Positions 13,773 through 20,600 of a DNA stretch of 20,600 nt are shown one piece after another. How positions within the stretch are numbered: position 1 is the stretch's first letter; each line of letters begins with the position of its first letter. The notes under the pieces were generated by a model that searched no databases, had not been told where the DNA came from, and saw nothing but the letters and a program-made list of their open reading frames with translations. The stretch covers positions 1 to 20,600 of the forward strand of contig JAICSD010000016.1 in NCBI GenBank assembly GCA_025937075.1. The letters run 5' to 3'. The DNA comes from Vicinamibacteria bacterium. GTDB taxonomy: Bacteria > Acidobacteriota > Vicinamibacteria > Vicinamibacterales > 2-12-FULL-66-21. A program made the position numbers and the translations under genes.

Positions 13773-15718
13773 CCACCGTCTTTCGCGACATCGGGTCGTA
13801 TCGGATCGTCCGGGAGATCGGCCACGGCGGCATGGCGACTGTGTTTCTCGCGGAAGACTCGCGCGAGCCGAGGCAGGTCGCTCTCAAGCTCGTGTCGATG
13901 GCTGCTGACCGCGAAGGCCGCGACATCCTTGACGCAGAGCGCTGGGGGACGAAGCTTCAGTCGCGGCTCGCGGATGCCTGCGGGCTGGTCCCGCGAGTGT
14001 ACGAGGAGGGCGATCAGCCGCCGTACTACTTCATCGCGATGGAGTACATCGAGGGCGAGAACCTGTCCGATGTCATCGCGCGTGGTCCTGTCGAGCCGCT
14101 GGAAGCTGCCCGCATCGCGTCGGAGCTGAGCCGGTTTCTGGAAGCGGCTCACACGTTCAAGACGACCATCGACGGCCGCGAATTCTGGTCGCTCGTCCAC
14201 GGCGACCTGAAGCCGCGCAACGTGCGGCTCGCGGCCGACGGCGACATCAAAGTGCTCGACTTCGGAATCGCGAAGGCGCTCTCGCTGAGCCGCAAGGTGA
14301 CGCGGAACGACTTCGGGAGCATGCCGTACCTCTCGCCCGAGCGGCTCGATTCGACGGAGGTCGACGCGTACGCCGACCTGTGGGCGCTCGGCGTCATTCT
14401 GTACGAGCTGTTGAGCGGCGCGACGCCGTTTCACGCCGCTGACACGCGGCGCCTCGAACAGGAGATTCGCGCCGGCTATCGAAGCCATCCGTTGCCGTCC
14501 AGTTGTCCAAAGCCGCTGCAGGGCATCGTCGCCCGTCTGCTCGCGCCATCAGTGGCAGATCGGTACGACGCGGCTGCCGCGGTGCGCACCGATCTCGAAC
14601 TGTTTCGCGAAGGCAAAGCGCCCCTCATCGAGGCGCAGGGACTATCGAACGCCATCGACGACGAAGCGACGCGGCGAACCGCCCGCCCCGTCGAGGGTGA
14701 CCCGGAACGCACTCGTCGCACAGTGGACCCATCGAATTCGCCCGCCCCAGCCTCCGCGCCGGAGCCTGCAGCCGCATCGACCGCGACGACGCCGCCTCCG
14801 CCCGCGGCGCCTGCTGCCGCGACTGCGCGAAAACCCGCGCGCTCGCACCCGGTACGGACGCTGTTGCTGATTGCCGCGCTGCTGCTGGCTCTCAACGAGA
14901 TGGCTGTTGGATTTCAGGCAGGTCGGGTCGCCGCGCGCGCGCAGACGCACGATCTCGATTCCATGGACGACGTCTGGAGCCAGTACGACGCGCTGTCGCA
15001 TCGCAGTTATCTGAGGGTCGGCGTCGCCGGCCTCGAACAGACGATGGCGCAACGCGCGGCGGCGCTGGCCGACCAGGTGATTGCGAATTATCGCGGGCCG
15101 GATCCAACCGTCCGCGAGCGGCAATGGCGGGACGCGCAGGAGAACCTGCGGCGAGCGCTCGTCCTTCGGCCGCGAGATCGCTCGCTGCGGGCAAGCTTGC
15201 GGTATTGCGATGGCCACCTGCACCGAATCGACGGGGAAGCGGACGACGCGCGCCATCAGACGGCGGCCGCGAAGCAGCAGTTCACCGAAGCCGTAGCCGC
15301 GTTCCGTGAAGCTGCCGAACTGCGGCGCGGGTGGCCGGATCCCTTTCTCGGCCTGGCGCGGGTGTTCATCTACGGGCTGGACGACATCGACCGCGCCGCT
15401 GACGCGCTGAAAGAGGCGCAGTCGCTTGGCTACACGCCGGGCGACCGCGAGACCGCGCAGCTCGCCGACGGATATCGCGCGCGCGGCGATCGTTTCCGTC
15501 GCACCGCGCGGGAACTGACGGATCTCCCGCAGGAGACGGATTATCTGCAGCGCGCGTCGGATGCCTACAAGCAGGCGCGCGATCTTTACGGCCGCATCCC
15601 TGCGTATCCAGGGGCGGCGTTCAATCTGCGCCGAACCTCTCGCGCGGTCGACGACATTGACCGGCGTCTGGCCGACCGCACCGACGGGAGTACGACACCG
15701 GGTGACGTATGGCGGTAA
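13769..15718 (+). CDS. Transmembrane Ser/Thr protein kinase (PknB-like) with TPR-like outer domain
   Basis: A 649-residue Hanks-type kinase. The catalytic domain (about residues 10-280) has the glycine loop GHGGMATV (18-25), the ATP-site Lys40, HGDLKPRN with catalytic Asp146, Lys148 and Asn151, DFG Asp164, and SPERLDS in place of APE. HGD instead of HRD puts it outside the strict RD class. After a Pro/Ala-rich linker comes one transmembrane helix (about 363-382). The C-terminal 265 residues are helical with TPR-like pairs (ENLRRALVLRPRD, FREAAELRRGWPDPFLGLAR, DAYKQARDLYGRIP). PASTA repeats, usual in PknB, are absent. It overlaps the phosphatase gene by 4 nt and the next gene by 10 nt. Kinase identity is firm, the outer sensor role inferred. 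Confidence 0.92.
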   Translation: MTTVFRDIGSYRIVREIGHGGMATVFLAEDSREPRQVALKLVSMAADREGRDILDAERWGTKLQSRLADACGLVPRVYEEGDQPPYYFIAMEYIEGENLSDVIARGPVEPLEAARIASELSRFLEAAHTFKTTIDGREFWSLVHGDLKPRNVRLAADGDIKVLDFGIAKALSLSRKVTRNDFGSMPYLSPERLDSTEVDAYADLWALGVILYELLSGATPFHAADTRRLEQEIRAGYRSHPLPSSCPKPLQGIVARLLAPSVADRYDAAAAVRTDLELFREGKAPLIEAQGLSNAIDDEATRRTARPVEGDPERTRRTVDPSNSPAPASAPEPAAASTATTPPPPAAPAAATARKPARSHPVRTLLLIAALLLALNEMAVGFQAGRVAARAQTHDLDSMDDVWSQYDALSHRSYLRVGVAGLEQTMAQRAAALADQVIANYRGPDPTVRERQWRDAQENLRRALVLRPRDRSLRASLRYCDGHLHRIDGEADDARHQTAAAKQQFTEAVAAFREAAELRRGWPDPFLGLARVFIYGLDDIDRAADALKEAQSLGYTPGDRETAQLADGYRARGDRFRRTARELTDLPQETDYLQRASDAYKQARDLYGRIPAYPGAAFNLRRTSRAVDDIDRRLADRTDGSTTPGDVWR

Positions 15719-18700
15719 CGTACACGACCGCTGCGGCGCGGGCCGCCCGCACACGCGAAGCGAGCGTCGTCGATCGGTGGGAGATCGCGCTCGTCGGCGT
15801 CTCGGTGTTTGCGATCGTGCTCGTTCTCATGGCGTTCGTGCGCGCGGCCGACGAGCGAGGCGACGGCCACGCCGCAGGACCCCTGGTTCGCGTCAATGCC
15901 GTCGCGGACGCGAAGGCGCTGGAGCCAGCGCTGGGCCACGCGCTCTCAACCGCCGGCGACCAGCGCCTGGCGGCCCAGGCGATGTTCGCGTCTCTCGTCC
16001 AGGCGGACGGCCACCGTCGCAGCGTGCAAGACGTTCGCGTACTGGCCCGCGCACGAGTCGACGCCGCGGCGATCGATGCGACGCCCTCCGCCTCAGGGCT
16101 CCGGTCGCGACTCGAGGCAGAGCGCTCCCGCGCCGCCGACGCCAAGCGTGCGGCGCCCGCGTCGATTCCGGTTCTCACGCCGTCCGAGTTTGCGTCGGTG
16201 GAGCCGTACCTGACGGTGCGCTCCCGCGCGGACGTGCGCGGCGCGTTGATCATGTGGCTCGCGCTCTACGTCCTGGCCTTCCAGGCGGTCTCGATCAGCT
16301 GGCGCATCCGACGGACGGCCGGCGATCGTGTGCTGCTCTCGATCGCGCACCTCCTGACGGCTTTTGGTTTCGCGCTGATGGTGAGCCGGCCGGATCCGCT
16401 GCGCGAGTCCATTCTGTTCGCCCGATATGCCCAGGGCGTGATGGCCGGCCTGGCGCTGACCGCTGTCCTCTCCACGGTGAATCTGCGGACCGCCGTCGTG
16501 CGTCACCTCAGCTATCTGCCGCTCGCCGCGGCGTTCGCGCTGTCGATTGCGCTGCTCTTGTTCGGCAGCGGGCCCGGAGCGAGTCACGCACGCGTGAATC
16601 TCGGGCCCATTCAACCGATCGAAGCCATTCGCATTCTCCTGGCGCTGTTCCTCGCCGGGTACTTCGCTCGCAATTGGGAATTGCTGCGGGCGGTGCGTGC
16701 CGAATCAATCGGCGCGGTCGGGATCCCGCGATGGCTGCACGTGCCGCGGCCGCAGTACACGCTTCCGCTGCTGGTCGGTGTGGCGTGCGCGCTGATCCTG
16801 TTTTACCTGCAGCGTGATCTCGGCCCCGCGTTGATGCTGTCCGTTGCGTTTCTCGCCGCGTACGGTGTCGCTCGCGGCCGCGCGGGCCTGGTCGTGCTTG
16901 GCGCGGTGCTGCTGGCGGCTGGATTCGAGGCTGGATACCGCCTTGGCATTTCCGCAACCCTGGCCGATCGCGTCGCGATGTGGCAATCCCCGTGGGACAA
17001 CTTCGTCGCCGGCGGCAACCAGGTCGCGCATGCGCTCTGGGCGATGTCGACGGGGCATCTGACGGGCACGGGCGTTGGGCTTGGCGACACTCGATACATT
17101 CCCGCCGGCTATACGGATCTCGTGCTCGCGTCGATGGGTGAGGAGTTCGGGTTTACCGGGCTCCTCGTCATCGCCGCGCTGTATGCCGCATTCATCGTGC
17201 GGACGTTTCGGATCGCCCGCCGCGCCTCGACCGATTACGGCTTCTTCCTGGCCCTCCTGCTCGGTCTGTTCATGGCGGTGCCGGTACTGCTGATGGCGAG
17301 CGGGACCATGGGCGTCGTCCCGTTGACGGGCGTCGTCACGCCGTTTCTCAGTTACGGCGGGTCCGCGATGGTGGCGAACTTCGCCGCGCTCGGGCTGCTC
17401 GCGGCGCTGCGCTCCGATTCGACGCCCGCCGCCGATTTATCGGCGTTCCGCGGATCGCTGCGGTGGCTGTACGGCGGCCTCACGGCAGCCGTAGCTGTGC
17501 TGCTCACGGTCGCCGCCGGCGTGCAACTCGTGCGGGCCGACGCGGTCGTCGTGCGTCCTCAGCTTGGGGTCCAGGCGGACGGTCTGCGGCGGTTCCAGGA
17601 CAACCCGCGCGTGCTCGATCTCGTCCGCCGCATCCCGCGGGGCACGATCGTCGATCGCAACGGCCTGGCGCTCGCGTCGGACGACCCGGCGATCGTCCAG
17701 CACGCGTCCGCCGCTTACGCGCGAGCGGGTGTCGCCGTGACATCGACGTGCACCGACGTCGAGACGAGATGTTATCCGCTCGGCGGTCGTGCGTTCCATC
17801 TGCTGGGCGATGCAAGGTCTCGCGTCAATTGGAGCGCGTCGAATACCTCGTTCGTCGAGCGCGACGAGGAGGCCGCGTTGCGAGGGTTCGACGATCACGC
17901 CACGTCTGTTCCGGTCGAAGAGCCGGACGGCTCGACGGGTTCGGCGCTGCGGCGCGATTACCGCGCGCTCGTGCCGCTGCTCCGTCATCGCCACGATGCG
18001 GACGACCCGGCCGTGCGCGCCGCGCTGAATCCTCATCGCCAGTTGAAGCTGACGATCGACGCTCGCCTTCAGGCGCGCGTCGCCGCGATTGTCGCGGCCT
18101 ATGCGCGGAAGTCGCCGTCAGGACACGCCGCGGCCGTCGTCATCGATCCGGCAAGTGGAGATCTTCTGGCGAGCGTGAGCTATCCGTGGCCGTCCGATGC
18201 CGCCTCGTCTGGCGGAGACACTGCGGGGGACGATGACGCGCTGCTCGATCGGGCGCGATACGGTTTCTACCCGCCGGGCTCTACGTTCAAGCTGGTCACC
18301 GCGGCAGCCGCGTTGTGCCGTGACCCGGGCGCGGAGTCCCAGACGTTCACCTGCAGCCGGCTGGCGGATGGCCGCGTCGGCGCTCGAATTCCCGGCTACA
18401 CGAAACCGGTACGCGACGACGAGCGGGACCGCGCGCCGCACGGGAGCCTCGACATGCATCGCGCGCTGGTGGTGTCGTGCAACGCGTATTTCGCGCAGCT
18501 CGCCGTGCGCCTCGGCCCCCGCGCGATTCGTGACACGGCGCGCGCAGCGGGGATCGCGGTGTCGCGAAACGACTCTCTGGCGCGTGTTCGCGATACGTTG
18601 CCGCAGATCGGCTACGGACAGGGAGACGTGCTCGCGTCACCGCTGCGCATGGTGCGCGTCGCCGGTGCGATCGCCTCCGACGGCACGCTGCGCGAGACGC

Positions 18701-19035
18701 GAATCGTTGCCGGCGCGCCCGCGCCCGACGCGCATGCGTTCGCGCCTCCGCAGGTTGCCGCGCTGCTCGCGCGCGACATGCGGGACGTCGTTCTCGAAGG
18801 GACCGGTCGCTCGCTGCGCGGCGCGCGTGTCCCAATCGCCGGGAAAACCGGCACCGCGGAAGTCTCAGGCAAGCCGTCGCACTCGTGGTTTGTCGGCTTC
18901 GCACCCTATGGTCCGGCGGCACACCGGGTGGCCGTCGCCGTCATCTTCGAGAATGCCGGGTATGGCGCGACCGCAGCCGCGCCGGCGGCGGGCGAGATAC
19001 TCGACGCGGCCGCGGCGCTCGGCCTGGCGCGTTGA
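15709..19035 (+). CDS. RodA/FtsW (SEDS) glycosyltransferase fused to class B penicillin-binding protein
   Basis: A 1108-residue bifunctional peptidoglycan synthase. One N-terminal helix (about 25-44) is followed by an extracytoplasmic segment of about 135 residues, then the SEDS core (about 180-570): FYLQRDLGPALML, YTDLVLASMGEEFGFTG with the conserved Asp470, and TPFLSYGGSAMVANFAALGL. A further helix (about 585-605) anchors a compact PBP with the entry motif RGTIVDRNG (644-652) and a transpeptidase domain with Ser858-x-x-Lys861 (PPGSTFKL), Ser923-Cys-Asn925 and Lys1046-Thr-Gly-Thr. SEDS proteins polymerise glycan from lipid II and PBPs cross-link it; normally they are two proteins in a complex. 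The frame is continuous over the junction without stop or shift. ATG at 15709 is preceded by GGGTGA and overlaps the kinase stop by 10 nt. Confidence 0.93.
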   Translation: MAVTYTTAAARAARTREASVVDRWEIALVGVSVFAIVLVLMAFVRAADERGDGHAAGPLVRVNAVADAKALEPALGHALSTAGDQRLAAQAMFASLVQADGHRRSVQDVRVLARARVDAAAIDATPSASGLRSRLEAERSRAADAKRAAPASIPVLTPSEFASVEPYLTVRSRADVRGALIMWLALYVLAFQAVSISWRIRRTAGDRVLLSIAHLLTAFGFALMVSRPDPLRESILFARYAQGVMAGLALTAVLSTVNLRTAVVRHLSYLPLAAAFALSIALLLFGSGPGASHARVNLGPIQPIEAIRILLALFLAGYFARNWELLRAVRAESIGAVGIPRWLHVPRPQYTLPLLVGVACALILFYLQRDLGPALMLSVAFLAAYGVARGRAGLVVLGAVLLAAGFEAGYRLGISATLADRVAMWQSPWDNFVAGGNQVAHALWAMSTGHLTGTGVGLGDTRYIPAGYTDLVLASMGEEFGFTGLLVIAALYAAFIVRTFRIARRASTDYGFFLALLLGLFMAVPVLLMASGTMGVVPLTGVVTPFLSYGGSAMVANFAALGLLAALRSDSTPAADLSAFRGSLRWLYGGLTAAVAVLLTVAAGVQLVRADAVVVRPQLGVQADGLRRFQDNPRVLDLVRRIPRGTIVDRNGLALASDDPAIVQHASAAYARAGVAVTSTCTDVETRCYPLGGRAFHLLGDARSRVNWSASNTSFVERDEEAALRGFDDHATSVPVEEPDGSTGSALRRDYRALVPLLRHRHDADDPAVRAALNPHRQLKLTIDARLQARVAAIVAAYARKSPSGHAAAVVIDPASGDLLASVSYPWPSDAASSGGDTAGDDDALLDRARYGFYPPGSTFKLVTAAAALCRDPGAESQTFTCSRLADGRVGARIPGYTKPVRDDERDRAPHGSLDMHRALVVSCNAYFAQLAVRLGPRAIRDTARAAGIAVSRNDSLARVRDTLPQIGYGQGDVLASPLRMVRVAGAIASDGTLRETRIVAGAPAPDAHAFAPPQVAALLARDMRDVVLEGTGRSLRGARVPIAGKTGTAEVSGKPSHSWFVGFAPYGPAAHRVAVAVIFENAGYGATAAAPAAGEILDAAAALGLAR

Positions 19036-19045
19036 AAGGACATAC

Positions 19046-19867
19046 ATGAACATCACGGGGAAAGCCAGACAGCTCGAACGCACGCTGACGCGCAGCGTGG
19101 AGGCGGCGATCGGAGAACTCGTCGGGCGTGAAGAAGCGACGCCGCTCGAAATCGTCCACGGCGTCCTCGACCGGGCCGAGCAGCAGGTGATCGAGATAGG
19201 ACGTGGGCGCCGGGTGTTCCCGTTCAACCGCGTCACCGTGCAGATTGCCGGCGCCCGCGCGAAAGACGCGAAGGCGCGGGTCGAAGCCGTCCTCGCCGGA
19301 CCACCATCGGTCGGCGACCGATTGCAGGAGCGTCTGCGCCATGCCGGGTGCACCGCGCCGCCGCCGGTGACGGTCAGGGCCGTGTTTGTCGCAGCTCCCG
19401 CAAGCGGGTGGGGCAATTCGCGGTTCAACGTCGTATTCGATCGGCTGGCAGAGGCGCCGTCAGGACCGCCGTCATTGCCGGCGCCAGCGGTCGCGCCGCG
19501 GCTCAGGTTGACCGTGATCAAAGGCCGCGCGGCCCAGCGCGTCTACGTCTTCAGCGGCGGGCGAATCGACATCGGCCGGCAGGTGGAGGTCGTCGACCGT
19601 CATCAGCGCGTGCTCCGCACGAACCACGTCGCGTTTTCTGAAGAGGCGGCCGACGAAAATCTCAGCATCTCACGTCGTCACGCCCACATCACCTTCGAGG
19701 ATGGTGATGGCGCGTATCGCATCTGGGACGACCGCAGCGCGCGGGGCACGAGCATCGTCCGGGGCGGGCGCACCGTTCGCGTCCCCGCCAGTGCCCGGGG
19801 GACGCGTCTGCTGGCCGGCGACGAAATCGTCCTCGGCCGCGCGCGGCTGCGAGTGGCGATCGACTGA
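19046..19867 (+). CDS. FhaA-like protein: FhaA N-terminal domain plus C-terminal FHA domain
   Basis: A 273-residue cytoplasmic protein. Residues 1-135 match the FhaA N-terminal (DUF3662) domain layout: MNITGKARQLERTLTRSVEA, ATPLEIVHGVLDRAEQQVIE and FPFNRVTVQI. Residues about 152-270 form an FHA domain with Gly177-Arg178, Ser209-Arg210-x-His212 and DDRSARGTSI. The Asn-Gly turn that usually contacts the phosphothreonine backbone is replaced (SIVRGGRTV), so binding may be weaker or altered. An insertion of about 20 residues (180-205) separates the first two FHA strands' motifs. AAAGGA stands 5 nt before ATG 19046, and the gap to the fusion gene is 10 nt, so this is the last gene of the probable operon. 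Confidence 0.88.
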   Translation: MNITGKARQLERTLTRSVEAAIGELVGREEATPLEIVHGVLDRAEQQVIEIGRGRRVFPFNRVTVQIAGARAKDAKARVEAVLAGPPSVGDRLQERLRHAGCTAPPPVTVRAVFVAAPASGWGNSRFNVVFDRLAEAPSGPPSLPAPAVAPRLRLTVIKGRAAQRVYVFSGGRIDIGRQVEVVDRHQRVLRTNHVAFSEEAADENLSISRRHAHITFEDGDGAYRIWDDRSARGTSIVRGGRTVRVPASARGTRLLAGDEIVLGRARLRVAID

Positions 19868-19885
19868 CGGGGTCAGACCCCAGTC
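19862..19885. repeat. GGGGTCAGACCCC palindrome, copy 1
   Basis: The 13-nt core at 19869-19881 starts 2 nt after the FHA gene stop and is flanked by GACT/AGTC (19862-19865, 19882-19885). The same core recurs 84 nt downstream. This palindrome resembles the REP-type sequences I associate with RAYT transposases; no such transposase is encoded in the window. Confidence 0.75.
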
Positions 19886-19925
19886 GTCTGTTTACGTACT
19901 TCGGGCGCGCGGGATCGACCGCAGG

Positions 19926-19977
19926 TGGCAAATTCTGCCAACCCAGCGGAATGGGGTCAGACCCCGGCGGTTGGGTT
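19926..19977. repeat. GGGGTCAGACCCC palindrome, copy 2, with flanking inverted repeats
   Basis: The core lies at 19953-19965 and is nested in AACCCA (19940-19945) and TGGGTT (19972-19977), so a longer stem is possible. A small TGGCA/TGCCA hairpin (19926-19940) stands just before it. Together with copy 1 it fills the gap before the zinc-ribbon gene, like a REP pair. Confidence 0.7.
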
Positions 19978-19986
19978 ACACACTGC

Positions 19987-19992
19987 TACCAT
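19987..19992 (+). promoter_or_regulatory. Possible -10 box of the zinc-ribbon gene
   Basis: TACCAT lies 7 nt before the ATG at 20000, and the identical hexamer stands 13 nt before the start of the secreted protease gene (4221-4226). No -35 box is seen. A short GGGGG lies between box and ATG. Confidence 0.25.
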
Positions 19993-19999
19993 TGGGGGC

Positions 20000-20410
20000 A
20001 TGGCCCTCGACGAACGCACGTTTTTTACGGATGAGCCAGAAACGCGGCAGGCGCGGTTCACCTGCCCGAAGTGCCGCCGCACGAACGACTACGCCGTGCG
20101 GTGGGTGAGACGGACGAAAAAGGACCGCCCGCCGGCCGGCGCCGACGAGCGCGACCGTGCGAAGTTCGCGAAACTTCGTGATTACATCCTGCGCCTGGAC
20201 GACGAAGTGACGTGCCGGACGTGCGGGAAGAAGTTCGAGATCCCCTCGCAGCAATCGATGGTCTTCGTCGATCAGCTCTCGGGCCTTCCGAACGACGATG
20301 AGCTCGAGCGTGAGATCGCAGCCGCATCAGGGGAGCCGGAGACGCCGGCCGCGCCAAAGAAGCCGGACATCCCGGCGCGCTTCCGGCAGAGCTCGAGTAA
20401 CTGGAAGTAG
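20000..20410 (+). CDS. Zinc-ribbon protein of unknown function
   Basis: A 136-residue soluble protein. Two CxxC pairs, Cys22-Pro-Lys-Cys25 (FTCPKCRRTNDYAVRW) and Cys72-Arg-Thr-Cys75 (VTCRTCGKKFEIP), are 46 residues apart and should form one zinc ribbon with a charged helical insert (RDRAKFAKLRDYILRLDD) between the knuckles. The last 45 residues are acidic then Pro/Lys-rich and probably disordered. The start is ATG at 20000, since the upstream in-frame residues come from the palindrome region. It lies 132 nt after the FHA gene and has a possible own -10 box, so it is likely separate from the operon. It may bind nucleic acid or protein, but nothing fixes the role. Confidence 0.75.
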   Translation: MALDERTFFTDEPETRQARFTCPKCRRTNDYAVRWVRRTKKDRPPAGADERDRAKFAKLRDYILRLDDEVTCRTCGKKFEIPSQQSMVFVDQLSGLPNDDELEREIAAASGEPETPAAPKKPDIPARFRQSSSNWK

Positions 20411-20414
20411 ACGC

Positions 20415-20500
20415 CCCAATTCCCAACATCAACTCCCAAATCGCGGAATTAATGTCGACGCCTTTTCCGGGTGGGGAGTTGGGAGTTGGGGATTGGAAGT
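20415..20500. repeat. Heptamer array with strand switch between convergent genes
   Basis: The left half (20415-20442) has units such as CCCAATT and CCCAACA; the right half (20473-20500) has TGGGAGT, TGGGGAT and TGGAAGT, complementary to the left. About 30 nt without the motif separate the halves. The units are the same family as those at 2123-2199, and this site too lies between convergent genes. Confidence 0.75.
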
Positions 20501-20508
20501 TCTCGGCG

Positions 20509-20600
20509 TCAGTTCGGCTTGCCAAGCCCGTGCGGCGCCCAGCCGCTGACGAGCAGCTTCGCCATCCGCGCGATCAGCAGTTCGCCCTCGTTCTCCGGCG
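20509..20600 (-). CDS. C-terminal end of an unidentified minus-strand gene (partial)
   Basis: The minus strand is open from the window edge to a TGA at 20511-20509 and ends with ENEGELLIARMAKLLVSGWA followed by a short PHGLGKPN tail. The composition looks protein-like, with an amphipathic helix, while the other minus-strand frames look worse: one has a stop, the other an arginine/alanine-rich shadow pattern. Only about 30 residues are visible, so no family can be named. It is convergent with the zinc-ribbon gene. Confidence 0.5.
   Translation of the reverse strand, partial: PENEGELLIARMAKLLVSGWAPHGLGKPN

Noticed and set aside
15561..16817. Plus-strand ORF of 418 codons over the kinase/SEDS junction
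   Set aside because: Arg/Ala/Gly-rich shadow frame of two clearly recognised genes.
20298..20549. Plus-strand ORF of 83 codons at the right end
   Set aside because: It overlaps the zinc-ribbon gene out of frame and runs through the heptamer array; the minus-strand partial frame is more protein-like.

Overview
The window reads as one continuous stretch of high-GC bacterial chromosome with dense gene packing, ATGA-type overlaps and encoded tRNA CCA ends. Gene content (cell-wall kinase/phosphatase genes beside a SEDS transglycosylase, an outer-membrane barrel protein, a PrsW protease) and short-period intergenic repeats suggest a Gram-negative, Acidobacteriota-like soil organism, perhaps Vicinamibacteria. 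That placement is inference from style; no rRNA or marker search was possible.

Left part (1-4216): the 3' end of cysS, a class III PLP aminotransferase, then on the minus strand a STAS-domain protein whose start faces an ECF sigma factor. The sigma gene overlaps by 4 nt a membrane-anchored putative anti-sigma factor whose outer half is about 20 tandem nonapeptides. A strong rho-independent terminator closes this unit.

Middle part (4240-11086): a 976-residue secreted protein that joins an HExxH peptidase domain, a beta-propeller and a probable outer-membrane barrel; a PrsW-like intramembrane protease overlapping it by 4 nt; yraN; tRNA-Gly(GCC) and tRNA-Cys(GCA); a small helical protein of unknown function; and a convergent APC-family amino acid permease.

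Right part (11171-19867): five tightly spaced co-directional genes, probably one operon: an FhaA-like FHA protein, a PP2C phosphatase with a transmembrane segment and an outer beta-helix, a Ser/Thr kinase with a transmembrane segment and an outer helical/TPR-like domain, a 1108-residue RodA/FtsW-penicillin-binding protein fusion, and a second FHA protein. This matches in content the actinobacterial fha-pstP-rodA-pbpA-pkn cell-wall control locus, but with other sensor domains and with transglycosylase and transpeptidase in one chain. The likely logic is that kinase and phosphatase set phosphorylation of FHA-binding partners that control peptidoglycan synthesis by the fusion enzyme. After two GGGGTCAGACCCC palindromes come a zinc-ribbon protein and the 3' end of an unidentified minus-strand gene.

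A recurrent feature of the gaps is short tandem repeats of 7 nt (once 8 nt). Several switch to the complementary strand half way, so they can fold as long hairpins. The motif differs from site to site, except for the two sites between convergent genes, which share one.
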